From Bacillus piscicola (lineage in GTDB: Bacteria > Bacillota > Bacilli > Bacillales > Marinococcaceae): a DNA stretch of 64,000 nucleotides. Below are positions 17,380 to 26,415 of the stretch, in pieces. Where the stretch lies: NCBI RefSeq assembly GCF_022458745.1, contig NZ_JAJJJF010000001.1, positions 744,001 to 808,000 on the forward strand. The letters run 5' to 3'. The translations under genes and the position numbers were made by a program. Under the pieces are notes generated by a model. That model searched no databases, had not been told where the DNA came from, and worked only from the letters and a program-made list of their open reading frames with translations. Each line of letters starts with the position of its first letter. Positions within the stretch are counted from its first letter, which is position 1.

Positions 17380-18145
17380 TAAGCAGGTAATAGCTTTCAC
17401 AGAAGGAAAAGTTGGGGTTATTCAATTGAATCGCCCGCGCGTAATGAATGCGCTGAATCGGCAGATGGTTGCAGAAATAGTAGACCAAGCTGAAGCATTT
17501 GATCGTGATGAGAATATTCGTGTCATCATCATGAAAGGAAACGAAAAAGCATTTGCCGCCGGGGCAGACATTGAAGAAATGATGAAGGAGACTCCGCTCT
17601 CACTGGAGATGGCCGATCCGTTTTCTTCCTGGGACCGGTTAATGTTAGTGAAAAAGCCGTTGATTGCTGTTGTTGCAGGATTTGCTTTGGGGGGCGGCTT
17701 TGAATTAGCACTCCACTGTGACTTAATTGTCGCAGCAGAGAATGCCTCTTTTGGGTTTCCGGAAGTGAAGTTAGGCGTGATGCCGGGAGCGGGCGGGACA
17801 CAATACTTGACGAAAGCGATGGGGCGGGCGAAGGCGCTTGAGTGGATTTGGCTTGGTGAGCCAATGAGTGTTCAGGAAGCCGCACACTATGGCATCATTA
17901 ACCGGATCACTGCTCCTGAAATGGTGGAAGAAGAAGCGATGCGGCTTGCTGTCCAGCTGAGTGAACAAGCGCCCATTTCCGTACGGCTGATTAAAGAGGC
18001 AGTTAATAAAGCAGTTGACACTCCTTTAATGGAAGGTCTCTATTTTGAGAGGAAGAATTTCTACATGCTGTTTGACTCCCAAGACCAACAAGAAGGCATG
18101 CAATCATTTGTAGAAAAACGGCGCCCTACTTTTAAGGGGGAGTGA
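17372..18145 (+). CDS. paaF: Enoyl-CoA hydratase, PaaF-like
   Basis: A 257-residue crotonase with both hydratase glutamates (GGGFELALHCD and GFPEVKLGVMPGAGGTQ) and the oxyanion-hole segment KAFAAGADIEEM. In phenylacetate catabolism PaaF hydrates 2,3-dehydroadipyl-CoA. GGGGAAG lies upstream of the start within the EthD-family gene. It is followed three bases later by a second crotonase of isomerase type, the usual PaaF-PaaG pairing. The minus-strand gene at 8588 is a paralogue that could share this role. Confidence 0.83.
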   Translation: MSDKQVIAFTEGKVGVIQLNRPRVMNALNRQMVAEIVDQAEAFDRDENIRVIIMKGNEKAFAAGADIEEMMKETPLSLEMADPFSSWDRLMLVKKPLIAVVAGFALGGGFELALHCDLIVAAENASFGFPEVKLGVMPGAGGTQYLTKAMGRAKALEWIWLGEPMSVQEAAHYGIINRITAPEMVEEEAMRLAVQLSEQAPISVRLIKEAVNKAVDTPLMEGLYFERKNFYMLFDSQDQQEGMQSFVEKRRPTFKGE

Positions 18146-18148
18146 AAA

Positions 18149-18931
18149 ATGAGCCAAGAATATGAAACTATTTTGTATCGTAAAGAAAGTGGGACAGCGA
18201 CAATTTGTTTAAACCGTCCGGAAGCTTTTAATGCCTTCACTGCCCAGATGAACAAGGATATCATCCATTCGCTGCGCCAAGCAGAGAAAGATGACGGAGT
18301 AAGAAGCATCATGATAACAGGGGCTGGAAAAGCGTTTTGCGCTGGTGAAGATTTAGGTGGTGTGGATGAAAAAACAAACCATGCAGCATTTTTAAGAAAG
18401 CGTTATCATCCAATGTTAAAAGCATTGAAAAATACCTCAAAACCAGTAACAGCGGCGGTAAATGGTACAGCAGCAGGAGCCGGCATGAGCTTAGCTTTAG
18501 CTTGTGATTTTCGTTTAGTCAAACCAGATGTTAAGTTCGTCAGTGCTTTCACAGGTATTGGGTTGATTCCTGACACTGGTTTTTTATACATGCTTCCGCG
18601 CGTGATCGGCTACGCAAAAGCCATGGAGCTTGCAGTGCTTGGAAAACCGCTTACCGGAAAGGAAGCGTTCCAGCTCGGGCTTGCCACGGAGATGATCGAG
18701 CCTCCCGAATGGGAAGAAAAGACGGTGCAATTCACCGATAAATTAGCTGCAATGCCAACTACAGCGGTCTCACTCATCAAGCGATATATGATTGACAGTA
18801 TGCACGAACCACTGGATGAATTCTTAGAAAAGGAAGCACAAGCACAACGAATAGCTGGGGCAACAGCTGATCATAAAGAAGGGCTAGCGGCGTTTAAAGA
18901 AAAGCGAACCGCTCAATTTACCGGAAAATAA
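18149..18931 (+). CDS. paaG: Ring-epoxide isomerase, PaaG-like crotonase
   Basis: PaaG converts the ring-1,2-epoxide of phenylacetyl-CoA to oxepin-CoA. This 260-residue crotonase lacks the first hydratase glutamate (GAGMSLALACD in its place) and carries FTGIGLIPDTGFLYMLPR, where the Asp after IP-type residues matches the isomerase pattern of PaaG rather than a hydratase. The oxyanion segment is KAFCAGEDLGG. It sits three bases after the PaaF-like gene and is followed by the aldehyde dehydrogenase gene. Confidence 0.82.
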   Translation: MSQEYETILYRKESGTATICLNRPEAFNAFTAQMNKDIIHSLRQAEKDDGVRSIMITGAGKAFCAGEDLGGVDEKTNHAAFLRKRYHPMLKALKNTSKPVTAAVNGTAAGAGMSLALACDFRLVKPDVKFVSAFTGIGLIPDTGFLYMLPRVIGYAKAMELAVLGKPLTGKEAFQLGLATEMIEPPEWEEKTVQFTDKLAAMPTTAVSLIKRYMIDSMHEPLDEFLEKEAQAQRIAGATADHKEGLAAFKEKRTAQFTGK

Positions 18932-18951
18932 ATAAAGGAGTGATTGCATTT

Positions 18952-20475
18952 ATGACACAAACAGCATCTGCGGATCTAATTACGGAAACAGGAGTAATGA
19001 AGCGCAGCCACTACTCCATGATTATAAACGGCAAACGAGTAGACAGTCGTTCTGGTGAAGTGTTCGACACATACAACCCGGCGAAAGGAGAGGTACTCGC
19101 AACGGTAGCGAAAGCTTCCGAAGAAGATGCAGAAAAAGCTGTACAAGCAGCAAGAGAAGCATTTGACCATGGGAAATGGCGGAAATATCCAGTAGGAAAA
19201 CGTTCGCGTGTGTTAAATGAGATAGCTGCCATTATGAGAAAGCGTTTTAAGGAACTGGTTGAAGTAGAAGTGTTAAACAGTGGAAAATCGGTCGGTGCTG
19301 CCCAGGTTCAGATTAATCAATCCATAGAGGACTTTGAATTTTACGCCGGGGCTATTGTCGGGCATCGCGGCCATGTCAATAACATGCCTAATGGATTCTT
19401 TAACTATACCCACAAGGAGCCTGTAGGGGTATGTGCTCAAATTATTCCGTGGAACTATCCGTTGATGATGGCCGCATGGAAAATTGCACCGGCCATTGCC
19501 GCAGGGTGCTCGGTTGTAGTGAAACCCGCCAGCCTTACACCAATTACAGCGCTCATTCTCAATGAAATCTGCCATGAAGCCGGCGTTCCGGAAGGGGTTG
19601 TCAATACGATCCCGGGGTCCGGAAGCGTAATTGGGGATTACCTAGTCACGCATAAAGATGTAAACAAAGTGGCATTTACCGGTTCAACCCCTACTGGTAA
19701 GGATATTATGGCAAAAGCTTCCAGCACCCTAAAACGCACCACGCTTGAGTTGGGAGGGAAATCTCCGAACATCGTATTTGCGGATGCAGACATGGAGGCA
19801 GCCGTTGCCGGATCACTTTTTGGAATATATTTTAACACGGGTCAATCGTGTGAGGCCCGCTCACGGATGTTTGTTCATGAAGATATTTATGATGAATTCA
19901 TGGAACAATTTATCGAAAAGACAGAGAAGTTGCAATTGGGAGATCCGTTTGACAAAGGTACACACCTCGGATCGATCATCAGCCGTGACCAATTAGAAGT
20001 GATTGATGGATACGTTCAATCTGCTAAAAAAGAAGGAGCCACGATTGCAACAGGCGGAAAAGAGAAAAAGATAGAAGGCTTTGAAAATGGTCACTGGTAC
20101 GAGCCGACTGTCATAACCAATGTCACGCCTGACATGAAAGCAGTTCGGGAGGAAATTTTCGGCCCGGTGGTAGTCGTAGAGAAGTTCAGTGATGAAAAAG
20201 ATGCCATTAAGCGTGCAAATGATACTGAATATGGGCTGGGGTCTGCAATCTGGACAACAAACCAGGCAAGGGCCACCCGTGTAGCACATCAAATCGAAGC
20301 AGGCATTGTCATGGTTAATTGCCCCTTTTCCGCTTTTCCAGGAACCCCATTTGGAGGTTACAAAGAGTCCGGTTATGGAAGAGAGCTCTGCGTAGAAACG
20401 TTAGATTTGTATATGGAAGACAAGAGCGTCCTCTCCTACTACGGAGCGAAGCCGCTGAACCCATTTGGAGTATAG
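18952..20475 (+). CDS. Aldehyde dehydrogenase (NAD-dependent), paa operon
   Basis: A 507-residue aldehyde dehydrogenase. PWNYPLMMAAWKIAPAIAAG and VVKPAS form the cofactor site, ELGGKSPNIVF carries the general-base Glu, and NTGQSCEARSRMF holds the catalytic Cys. In this operon it could oxidise the open-chain CoA semialdehyde (the dehydrogenase half of PaaZ) or phenylacetaldehyde. No MaoC-like hydrolase domain is attached, unlike full PaaZ. ATG at 18952, twelve bases after AAGGAG, is preferred; a GTG at 18940 abuts the ribosome site. A strong terminator follows. Confidence 0.85.
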   Translation: MTQTASADLITETGVMKRSHYSMIINGKRVDSRSGEVFDTYNPAKGEVLATVAKASEEDAEKAVQAAREAFDHGKWRKYPVGKRSRVLNEIAAIMRKRFKELVEVEVLNSGKSVGAAQVQINQSIEDFEFYAGAIVGHRGHVNNMPNGFFNYTHKEPVGVCAQIIPWNYPLMMAAWKIAPAIAAGCSVVVKPASLTPITALILNEICHEAGVPEGVVNTIPGSGSVIGDYLVTHKDVNKVAFTGSTPTGKDIMAKASSTLKRTTLELGGKSPNIVFADADMEAAVAGSLFGIYFNTGQSCEARSRMFVHEDIYDEFMEQFIEKTEKLQLGDPFDKGTHLGSIISRDQLEVIDGYVQSAKKEGATIATGGKEKKIEGFENGHWYEPTVITNVTPDMKAVREEIFGPVVVVEKFSDEKDAIKRANDTEYGLGSAIWTTNQARATRVAHQIEAGIVMVNCPFSAFPGTPFGGYKESGYGRELCVETLDLYMEDKSVLSYYGAKPLNPFGV

Positions 20476-20498
20476 CTTTAGATCCTTTTGCAAATCAC

Positions 20499-20541
20499 AT
20501 ACCCTGTTCGTGAATACTTTTCACGGACAGGGTATACTTTT
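20499..20541 (+). terminator. Terminator of the paa plus-strand operon
   Basis: ATACCCTGTTCGTGAA pairs with TTCACGGACAGGGTAT (one G-U) across a four- to five-base loop, followed by CTTTTT. It closes the paaA-to-aldehyde dehydrogenase transcript. Confidence 0.9.
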
Positions 20542-20576
20542 TGGTAAGGAATTTATTACAGGAAGAGGGTGTTTGC

Positions 20577-21317
20577 ATGAAAGTTACTGTTGTTGGTTAT
20601 TGGCACGCGTACCCGGAAAAAGGAGAAGCTGCTTCCGGGTACTTGATAGAGGAAGAAAATTATCGGGTGTTAATTGACTGTGGAAGTGGTGTTGTTGCTC
20701 AGCTTCAATATTATTGTGACTTAAAGGAGCTTGATGCTCTCGTCGTTTCCCATTATCATAACGATCATATAGGCGACTTAGGGGCGCTTCACTACTTTCG
20801 TCTGCTGCAGCCATATATATCGGACGAAAAAATAAAACCATTCACTATTTTTGGTCATCAGGATGATAAAAGCGGTTTTGCAAAACTTTCCTACAAAGAT
20901 GTTGTATCTGCTTCCCCTTATGAAGCGGGACAGCCTGTACAGATTGGACCTTTCACCTTTTCCTTCTATCCGACTTGCCACGCAGTTCCCTGTTATGCGA
21001 TGAAAGTAGAAACAGAGAAAGCGGCGTTATTTTATACCGCAGATACGAGTTATTCAGAAACGTTGGCTCAAGCTGCCGCTGGCACTGATTTACTTATTGC
21101 AGAATGTAGTCTTTACAAGGGACAAGATGGTAAAAAGGCCGGACATATGAACAGCGAAGAGGCAGGGAGGATGGCAAGGACTGCAAAAGCGCCTCTTCTC
21201 TTACTCAGCCACTTGCCCCACTTTGGCGACCATCAGCAACTAGCAGCTGAAGCAGCAAAGGAATGTCCCGGAACTAAAGTAGAACTCGCGTCTTCAGGCT
21301 GGCAAAAAAATATATAA
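20577..21317 (+). CDS. MBL-fold metallo-hydrolase, YhfI-like
   Basis: A 246-residue metallo-beta-lactamase-fold hydrolase related to RNase Z/YhfI. The metal motif SHYHNDHIGDLGAL lies near residues 59-72, later ligands are in YPTCHAVPCYAM and the Asp of YTADTSYSET, and a C-terminal SHLPHFGDH carries the last His. The start at 20577 is chosen because GGAAGAGGG precedes it and the homology begins MKVTVVG. It is monocistronic, flanked by the paa terminator and its own. Substrate unknown. Confidence 0.85.
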   Translation: MKVTVVGYWHAYPEKGEAASGYLIEEENYRVLIDCGSGVVAQLQYYCDLKELDALVVSHYHNDHIGDLGALHYFRLLQPYISDEKIKPFTIFGHQDDKSGFAKLSYKDVVSASPYEAGQPVQIGPFTFSFYPTCHAVPCYAMKVETEKAALFYTADTSYSETLAQAAAGTDLLIAECSLYKGQDGKKAGHMNSEEAGRMARTAKAPLLLLSHLPHFGDHQQLAAEAAKECPGTKVELASSGWQKNI

Positions 21318-21327
21318 ATAATTTAAA

Positions 21328-21368
21328 TGGGCTGGACATTGATTTATTTGTCCAGTCCATTTTTTGTA
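21328..21368 (+). terminator. Terminator after the MBL hydrolase
   Basis: AATGGGCTGGACA pairs with TGTCCAGTCCATT (one mismatch-tolerant G-U) around a loop of about eight bases, followed by six T residues. Confidence 0.9.
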
Positions 21369-21441
21369 TTATCTATTAAGTCAATTTCATAATATAAATT
21401 CAGTGATTAAAATCCGAACATTTTAGAAGCAGCGTTGAAAA

Positions 21442-21698
21442 GTTGATTTCCACTGCAGGCGGACGCTTTCACCTCCAGGCACAAGGGCGACATCAGTTCG
21501 AACTTCGCTTACGCTCGTTCTCACTGTGTCTTCTTAGCCGCGGGCATGGTTTGAGCCCTCCTCAGGCCAACACGATGTTGGTCACAAAGGCGTTGCCACA
21601 GGACGTGGCGCTTTTAGCCTTTGATCCTTGCTTAAACAGCGGAGGTCTCAAGACTCATGCTATTCCCGCAGGAGTCGCCGCCCTCCGTTACAATCAAC
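21442..21698. repeat. Dispersed intergenic repeat element with inverted ends
   Basis: A 257-base non-coding block bounded by GTTGATTTCCACTGCAGGCGG and a degenerate reverse copy ending CCGCC...CAATCAAC. Inside are short palindromes such as CCAACACGATGTTGG and GCCACAGGACGTGGC, and GGAGTCGCCGCC near the end. From memory, blocks with the same ends recur between genes in many Bacillaceae; function unknown. It fills most of the 620-base gap between the MBL gene and pstS. An ORF of 94 codons through it is not believed. Confidence 0.7.
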
Positions 21699-21794
21699 AG
21701 CAGATATTTATGATAGTAAACGAATGATTTCTAATTTATTTGTTTGTTTTATTCGTGTTGTCACCTAAATTAAGCACTTGTGAAATTGATTCTA

Positions 21795-21832
21795 TTAACA
21801 ATATCCAAACATAGATTTACATAATGTTAACA
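21795..21832 (+). promoter_or_regulatory. Pho box upstream of pstS
   Basis: TTAACA (21795), CAAACA (21806), TTTACA (21816-21821, one base short of exact register) and TTAACA (21827) form a series of TTHACA-type direct repeats at 10-11 base intervals, the signature of PhoP-P binding. A TATACT at 21864 or TATTAAT near 21847 could be the -10. It explains phosphate-limited induction of pstSCAB. Confidence 0.7.
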
Positions 21833-21937
21833 CTAGCACTACTTCCTATTAATATCCCTTTTTTATACTAGGAATTAGGAGAGACGAACTCCTTATTAAA
21901 ATCTATCAACCTATGTTAAAGAAGGGGAGTTGTTAGT

Positions 21938-22942
21938 GTGAAAAAGGTATGGATGGTGTCTGCATTGGCGGCTGTGATGACATTTACAGCTGCTTGTGGA
22001 GAGAGCGAAACCGATTCAGAGACAAACGCACAAGGGAACGGAGGGGAACAGACAGAATCTGATGCGGAAGAAAATAATGCTTCGGATGATGAAGGAATCC
22101 TTTCTGGTGAAATTGCGATTGACGGTTCGTCTACGGTATTCCCTATTATGGAAGCTGTTTCTGAAGAATATAGAATGGAAGCGCCTGATGTCCAAGCTCC
22201 AGTAGGGGTATCTGGCTCAGGAGGCGGCTTTGAAAAATTTATTAATGGAGAGACAGATCTCAGCAATGCATCACGTCCTATTAAAGAAGAAGAAAAGAAA
22301 GGCCTTGAAGAAAATGGAATTGACTATATCGAATTGCCGCTCGCTTACGATGGCATCTCCGTCGTAGTAAGTGAAGAGAATGATTTTGTCGATTATTTAA
22401 CAGTGGAAGAACTGCAAAAAATTTGGACGGATGGTCAAGCTGAGACGTGGAGTGATGTCCGTGAAGGATGGCCTGATGAGCCAATTGAACGGTTCAGCCC
22501 CGGCACAGATTCCGGTACGTTCGATTATTGGAGTGAAGTGATTTTGGAAGAAGGCGACATCTCTAAAGACGCACAGCTTTCCGAGGATGATAATGTCCTG
22601 GTTAATGGTGTCATGAACAGCCCTCATGCTATCGGTTATTTCGGTTATGCGTATTATGCGGAAAACAGAGATACATTAAAAGCAGTACCCGTCGATAATG
22701 GAGACGGCCCGGTAAAGCCAACTCCCGAAACAATTAACGATGGTACGTACGAACCGCTTTCACGGCCGCTGTTTACGTATGTGAAGACAAAGTCCCTTCA
22801 AGAAAAACCCCAAGTGCGTGACTATGTGGAATTTATGAATACTGTTGCGGGAGACCTGGCTCTTGAAGTTGGTTATATCAATCTCCCAGACGAACAGTAT
22901 GAAAAGAATAAGAAAATGATAGAAGAAGCTGCCGGGAAATAG
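21938..22942 (+). CDS. pstS: Phosphate ABC transporter, substrate-binding lipoprotein
   Basis: PstS captures phosphate outside the membrane for the Pst transporter. The 334-residue precursor has a lipoprotein signal with lipobox TAAC (Cys20), an acidic linker of about 45 residues (D/E/N/Q-rich), and the phosphate-binding loops DGSSTVFPIMEAVSEEY and GSGGGFEKFINGETDLSNAS with SPGTDSGTF later. The start is GTG at 21938 with GGGGAG eight bases before. A Pho box upstream and pstCAB downstream confirm the role. The very acidic protein would suit a saline exterior, which is inference. Confidence 0.95.
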   Translation: MKKVWMVSALAAVMTFTAACGESETDSETNAQGNGGEQTESDAEENNASDDEGILSGEIAIDGSSTVFPIMEAVSEEYRMEAPDVQAPVGVSGSGGGFEKFINGETDLSNASRPIKEEEKKGLEENGIDYIELPLAYDGISVVVSEENDFVDYLTVEELQKIWTDGQAETWSDVREGWPDEPIERFSPGTDSGTFDYWSEVILEEGDISKDAQLSEDDNVLVNGVMNSPHAIGYFGYAYYAENRDTLKAVPVDNGDGPVKPTPETINDGTYEPLSRPLFTYVKTKSLQEKPQVRDYVEFMNTVAGDLALEVGYINLPDEQYEKNKKMIEEAAGK

Positions 22943-22963
22943 TTGCTAAGTATAAAATAAAAT

Positions 22964-22986
22964 GCCTCTTCTTCGTTAGAAGAGGC
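22964..22986 (+). terminator. Intercistronic hairpin after pstS
   Basis: GCCTCTTCT and AGAAGAGGC form a nine-base perfect stem with a five-base loop, with no T run after it. Such hairpins often protect the abundant binding-protein mRNA and reduce read-through into the permease genes. Confidence 0.75.
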
Positions 22987-23035
22987 TCCATCTTACTCAT
23001 AACTTAAAATGGAGAGCGACATCGGGGGGAGCAGG

Positions 23036-23974
23036 ATGAACGAGCAATCGAGTCCATCAGTCAGAGAAAGGATCGAACGAAATACGAAGCGACGAGGAAT
23101 GACAAAGCTAACTGAGACGCTGATGCCGAACGTTTTTTTAATATGTGCCATTATTTCTATCCTTACTACAATCGGCATCATTATCACCTTAATATCGGAA
23201 ACTCTTTCATTTTTCCAAGCAGTTTCTATTATCGAATTTATGATGAGCAGCGAATGGTATCCATTACACAATGACGCTTCCTATGGGATCCGTCCGTTAT
23301 TAACGGGCACGCTCGTTATTGCTTTTATTGCGATGTGCATTGCCATCCCATTTGGATTAGCATCAGCTATTTTCTTAAGTGAATATGCATCCGATAAAAC
23401 ACGACGCACGGTGAAGCCGATTTTAGAAGTGTTAGCAGGTGTTCCTACCATCGTATATGGTTTCTTCGCATTAACGTTCGTGACACCGATTTTGCAACAT
23501 TTGATTCCAAGTCTTTCTATCTATAATGCCTTGAGTCCGGGCATTGTCGTTGGAATAATGATTATCCCAATGGTGGCCTCGCTTTCGGAAGATGCCATGA
23601 GCGCTGTCCCGGATTCTTTGCGGCAAGGCGCCTTTGCACTTGGATCCACACGTTTAGAAGTGGCGGTCAAAGTGGTTCTGCCCGCAGCTTTTTCCGGTAT
23701 TATTGCGTCCTTCGTCCTTGCTGTATCACGAGCGATTGGAGAAACGATGATCGTGACCGTAGCAGGAGGAGCGAATCCGACAGCATCGATTGATATTACT
23801 TCTGCTGTGCAGACGATGACGGCTTATATTGTTCAGATCAGTCTTGGCGACGCTGGTTATGGAACAACAGAATACTACAGCATTTATGCAGTTGGTATGA
23901 CTCTATTTATTTTCACATTAATCATGAATTTACTTGCTCATTTTATTTCCAAACGATTTCGGGAGGTATATTAA
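23036..23974 (+). CDS. pstC: Phosphate ABC transporter, permease PstC
   Basis: One of two membrane subunits of the Pst phosphate importer, 312 residues with six predicted spans. The conserved EAA-type loop is visible as DAMSAVPDSLRQGAFALGSTRLE, and SRAIGETMIVTVAGG is the family C-terminal signature. ATG at 23036 follows GGGGGGAG; an ATG at 23009 lacks a ribosome site. The stop TAA shares a base with the pstA ATG. Confidence 0.95.
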   Translation: MNEQSSPSVRERIERNTKRRGMTKLTETLMPNVFLICAIISILTTIGIIITLISETLSFFQAVSIIEFMMSSEWYPLHNDASYGIRPLLTGTLVIAFIAMCIAIPFGLASAIFLSEYASDKTRRTVKPILEVLAGVPTIVYGFFALTFVTPILQHLIPSLSIYNALSPGIVVGIMIIPMVASLSEDAMSAVPDSLRQGAFALGSTRLEVAVKVVLPAAFSGIIASFVLAVSRAIGETMIVTVAGGANPTASIDITSAVQTMTAYIVQISLGDAGYGTTEYYSIYAVGMTLFIFTLIMNLLAHFISKRFREVY

Positions 23975-24873
23975 TGCTGACAGAAACAACCGAAAGGAAC
24001 TACGCAGAATCTGTCAAGTCGCGCCCCTCCTTTTCGTGGAGAATCGTAAAAAACAAAGGGTTTAAGGGATTGTTCGTGGGAGCAACCGCTTTTAGTCTTT
24101 TGATGTTACTTGTATTACTCACTCGCATTATTACTCAAGGCTACGTGTATATAGACTGGGACTTTCTGACCTCGTTCCCATCAAGAAAGGCAGAAGAGGC
24201 TGGCATTTTCTCAGCGTTTATCGGAACGATTTGGATGATGACTGTCACGGCCCCTGTCTCCTTCTTAATAGGAGTGGGAACGGCGATTTATTTAGAGGAA
24301 TACACTAAAAAGAATTGGTTTACGAGTTTAATCCAGATGAATATATCTAATTTGGCTGGTGTGCCTTCGATTGTTTTCGGGCTTCTTGGCCTTACAATTT
24401 TTGTCCGGGAAATGGCGCTTGGACGCAGTGTGCTGGCCGGAGGACTTACGATGGCACTGTTGATTCTCCCAATTATTGTGGTGGCTTCCCAGGAAGCGAT
24501 TCGTGCGGTCCCAGGAGAGTTGAAATCAGCTTCCTTTGCGATGGGAGCAACGAAATGGCAGACGACTTATCGAATTGTGCTTCCAGCTGCCCTGCCCGGC
24601 ATTTTAACCGGCAATATCCTAGCCTTATCACGAGCGATTGGAGAAACAGCTCCCCTTATTATGATCGGTGCGCTTACGTATGTAGCCTTTTTACCTGAAG
24701 GATTATTGTCATCTTTTACCGTAATGCCGATTCAAATTTTTAACTGGACTGGCCGGCCGCAGGAAGAATTCCATCAAGTGGCGGCGTCGGGAATTATCAT
24801 CCTTTTAGTGATGTTGTTAATAATGAATGCGGTAGCAGTATGGATTCGAAACAAATTCCAAAAGCGTCTATAA
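23974..24873 (+). CDS. pstA: Phosphate ABC transporter, permease PstA
   Basis: Second membrane subunit of the Pst importer, 299 residues with six spans. The EAA loop EAIRAVPGELKSASFAMGATKWQ and the signature LALSRAIGETAPLIMIGALT mark PstA. GGGAGG precedes the ATG, which overlaps the pstC stop by one base, so the two subunits are co-translated in equal amounts. Confidence 0.95.
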   Translation: MLTETTERNYAESVKSRPSFSWRIVKNKGFKGLFVGATAFSLLMLLVLLTRIITQGYVYIDWDFLTSFPSRKAEEAGIFSAFIGTIWMMTVTAPVSFLIGVGTAIYLEEYTKKNWFTSLIQMNISNLAGVPSIVFGLLGLTIFVREMALGRSVLAGGLTMALLILPIIVVASQEAIRAVPGELKSASFAMGATKWQTTYRIVLPAALPGILTGNILALSRAIGETAPLIMIGALTYVAFLPEGLLSSFTVMPIQIFNWTGRPQEEFHQVAASGIIILLVMLLIMNAVAVWIRNKFQKRL

Positions 24874-24891
24874 AATAAGAGGTGAATACAC

Positions 24892-25710
24892 ATGTTAGCA
24901 GAATTGAAAAAACCAGCTGTAGAAACGCGTATACACGCTCAAACGGCCAATAATAAACGAGATGTGTATCAGATCGACCAGCTAAATTTGTGGTATGGTG
25001 CTGACCAAGCTCTGAAAAATATCGATATGAAGATTGCTGAAAATGAAATTACCGCCGTTATTGGTCCGTCTGGATGCGGGAAATCAACGTTTATTCAAAC
25101 GTTGAATCGGATGACCGAATTAATTCCTTCTGTTCGGACGAGCGGAAGTATTTATTATCGTTCGCAAAATATTTTTGATAAAAGTTTCAGAGTGGAACAG
25201 CTGCGAACGAAAGTTGGTATGGTTTTTCAAAAACCGAACCCATTTCCTAAATCCATCTTTGAAAATGTCGTATACGGACCTAAAATACACGGAATAAAAG
25301 ACAAAAGGCTGCTTGCCGATATTGCGGAAAAAAGTTTAAAAGGGGCAGCGCTTTGGGAGGAAGTGAAAGACCGCCTGAAGGAAAACGCAACGGGCCTTTC
25401 GGGTGGCCAGCAACAGCGACTCTGTATCGCCAGGTGCTTGGCTGTCGAGCCAGATGTGATCTTAATGGATGAGCCGACCTCCGCACTAGATCCAATTTCT
25501 ACCTTGAAGATAGAAGAACTTGTTACAGAGTTGAAAGAAAAATACAGTATTGTGATGGTCACCCATAACATGCAGCAAGCGGCACGAGTTTCGGACAAAA
25601 CAGCTTTTTTCTTAAATGGAGAAGTAATTGAATATGATGAAACAGCTAGAATGTTCTCTTCTCCACGAGACAGCCGCACGGAGGGTTATATTTCTGGACG
25701 TTTTGGCTAG
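24892..25710 (+). CDS. pstB: Phosphate ABC transporter, ATP-binding protein PstB
   Basis: ATPase of the Pst importer, 272 residues. Walker [10 protein letters not shown] (about 57-65), Q-loop region [19 protein letters not shown] signature LSGGQQQR, Walker [13 protein letters not shown] and switch VTHNM are all in place. The first 25 residues extend beyond the usual PstB start and are poorly conserved. It ends the operon; phoU, which often follows, is absent. Confidence 0.96.
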   Translation: MLAELKKPAVETRIHAQTANNKRDVYQIDQLNLWYGADQALKNIDMKIAENEITAVIGPSGCGKSTFIQTLNRMTELIPSVRTSGSIYYRSQNIFDKSFRVEQLRTKVGMVFQKPNPFPKSIFENVVYGPKIHGIKDKRLLADIAEKSLKGAALWEEVKDRLKENATGLSGGQQQRLCIARCLAVEPDVILMDEPTSALDPISTLKIEELVTELKEKYSIVMVTHNMQQAARVSDKTAFFLNGEVIEYDETARMFSSPRDSRTEGYISGRFG

Positions 25711-25828
25711 TTTAGGAGGCGACCATTGAAAATCGGAAGCTATCTAGAAAGAATGGATGATTTCGCTTCCAAAGCGGAGTAGATGGTCTACGAAAAAACA
25801 CAGCATTCATGTTTTTGAATGGCGAAGG

Positions 25829-25870
25829 GGCTGTCCCATAAGTAGTGGGGATGGTCTCTTTTTTTGTTTT
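25829..25870 (+). terminator. Terminator of the pst operon
   Basis: GGCTGTCCC pairs with GGGGATGGTC (three G-U pairs) around a loop of about nine bases, followed by a run of eight T. Confidence 0.75.
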
Positions 25871-25924
25871 CTAAAAGATTGTCAAAAGCAGAGTTACAAT
25901 TGATTAAGTGGATGGGTCTTACCA

Positions 25925-26280
25925 CCAAAGGCACAAGATCGACATCAGTTCCGGGTTTCACTAACACGGTTCAAAAGCGAAGACGTTGTATCTCAGGAGT
26001 GGTCTGCTTTAAAGACGCCATTGGATCACTATGAGGTTGTTATTTCTGTGGTTATCTCTTTTGACACCTTCATATGAACGCATTGACGCTGTTATATTGG
26101 CAACTTGCGGGTTTCATAGCTTCATACACATGCAATGATGTCTCTATTTCATGGAGTTACCTGTTTCATGACTCCATAGGATGCTTATGGCGTTGTTATT
26201 TTAGTATTTTCTTGATTTCACAACGTCATACCACACTCCTGAAGTGTCGTTACTTCACTATTTTATTATTTGCCTGAGCG
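25925..26280. repeat. Degenerate, hairpin-rich non-coding region related to the 21442 repeat
   Basis: AGGCACAAGATCGACATCAG at 25929 matches 21477 in the other repeat with two differences, and ACGTTG...CAGGAGTGG...CTTT at about 25985 parallels CGTTGCCACAGGACGTGGCGCTTT there. Further on are short inverted repeats such as GGAGT/ACTCC near 26153-26181 and CACTCCTGAAGTG near 26234. I see no credible gene in the 700-base gap between pstB and the next gene; the only ORF, of 67 codons, lacks a ribosome site. Confidence 0.5.
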
Positions 26281-26415
26281 GCATCGGCCTCCTGTCTTTG
26301 ATTTCAATAATGGTTGGGGACGGTTTTATAGAAAATGTTCATGAATGATTTCTTCATAAAAACTTAACATTAGTTTGGTAGATTGGGTACTGGTATCTGG
26401 AAGGGGTGAATGTGG

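Noticed and set aside
21443-21727. 94-codon plus-strand ORF in the gap upstream of pstS
   Set aside because: It runs through the dispersed repeat, starts inside its inverted end, has no ribosome binding site and its product looks like translated repeat sequence.
26008-26029. TAAAGACGCCATTGGATCA looks like the M-box segment TAAAGACGCCAATGGGTCA at 43639
   Set aside because: Only about 18 of 20 bases agree and none of the other M-box blocks are nearby; probably chance similarity or a repeat feature, not a second riboswitch.
26074-26277. 67-codon plus-strand ORF downstream of pstB
   Set aside because: No ribosome binding site, low-complexity hydrophobic/Cys composition and location in a decayed repeat region.
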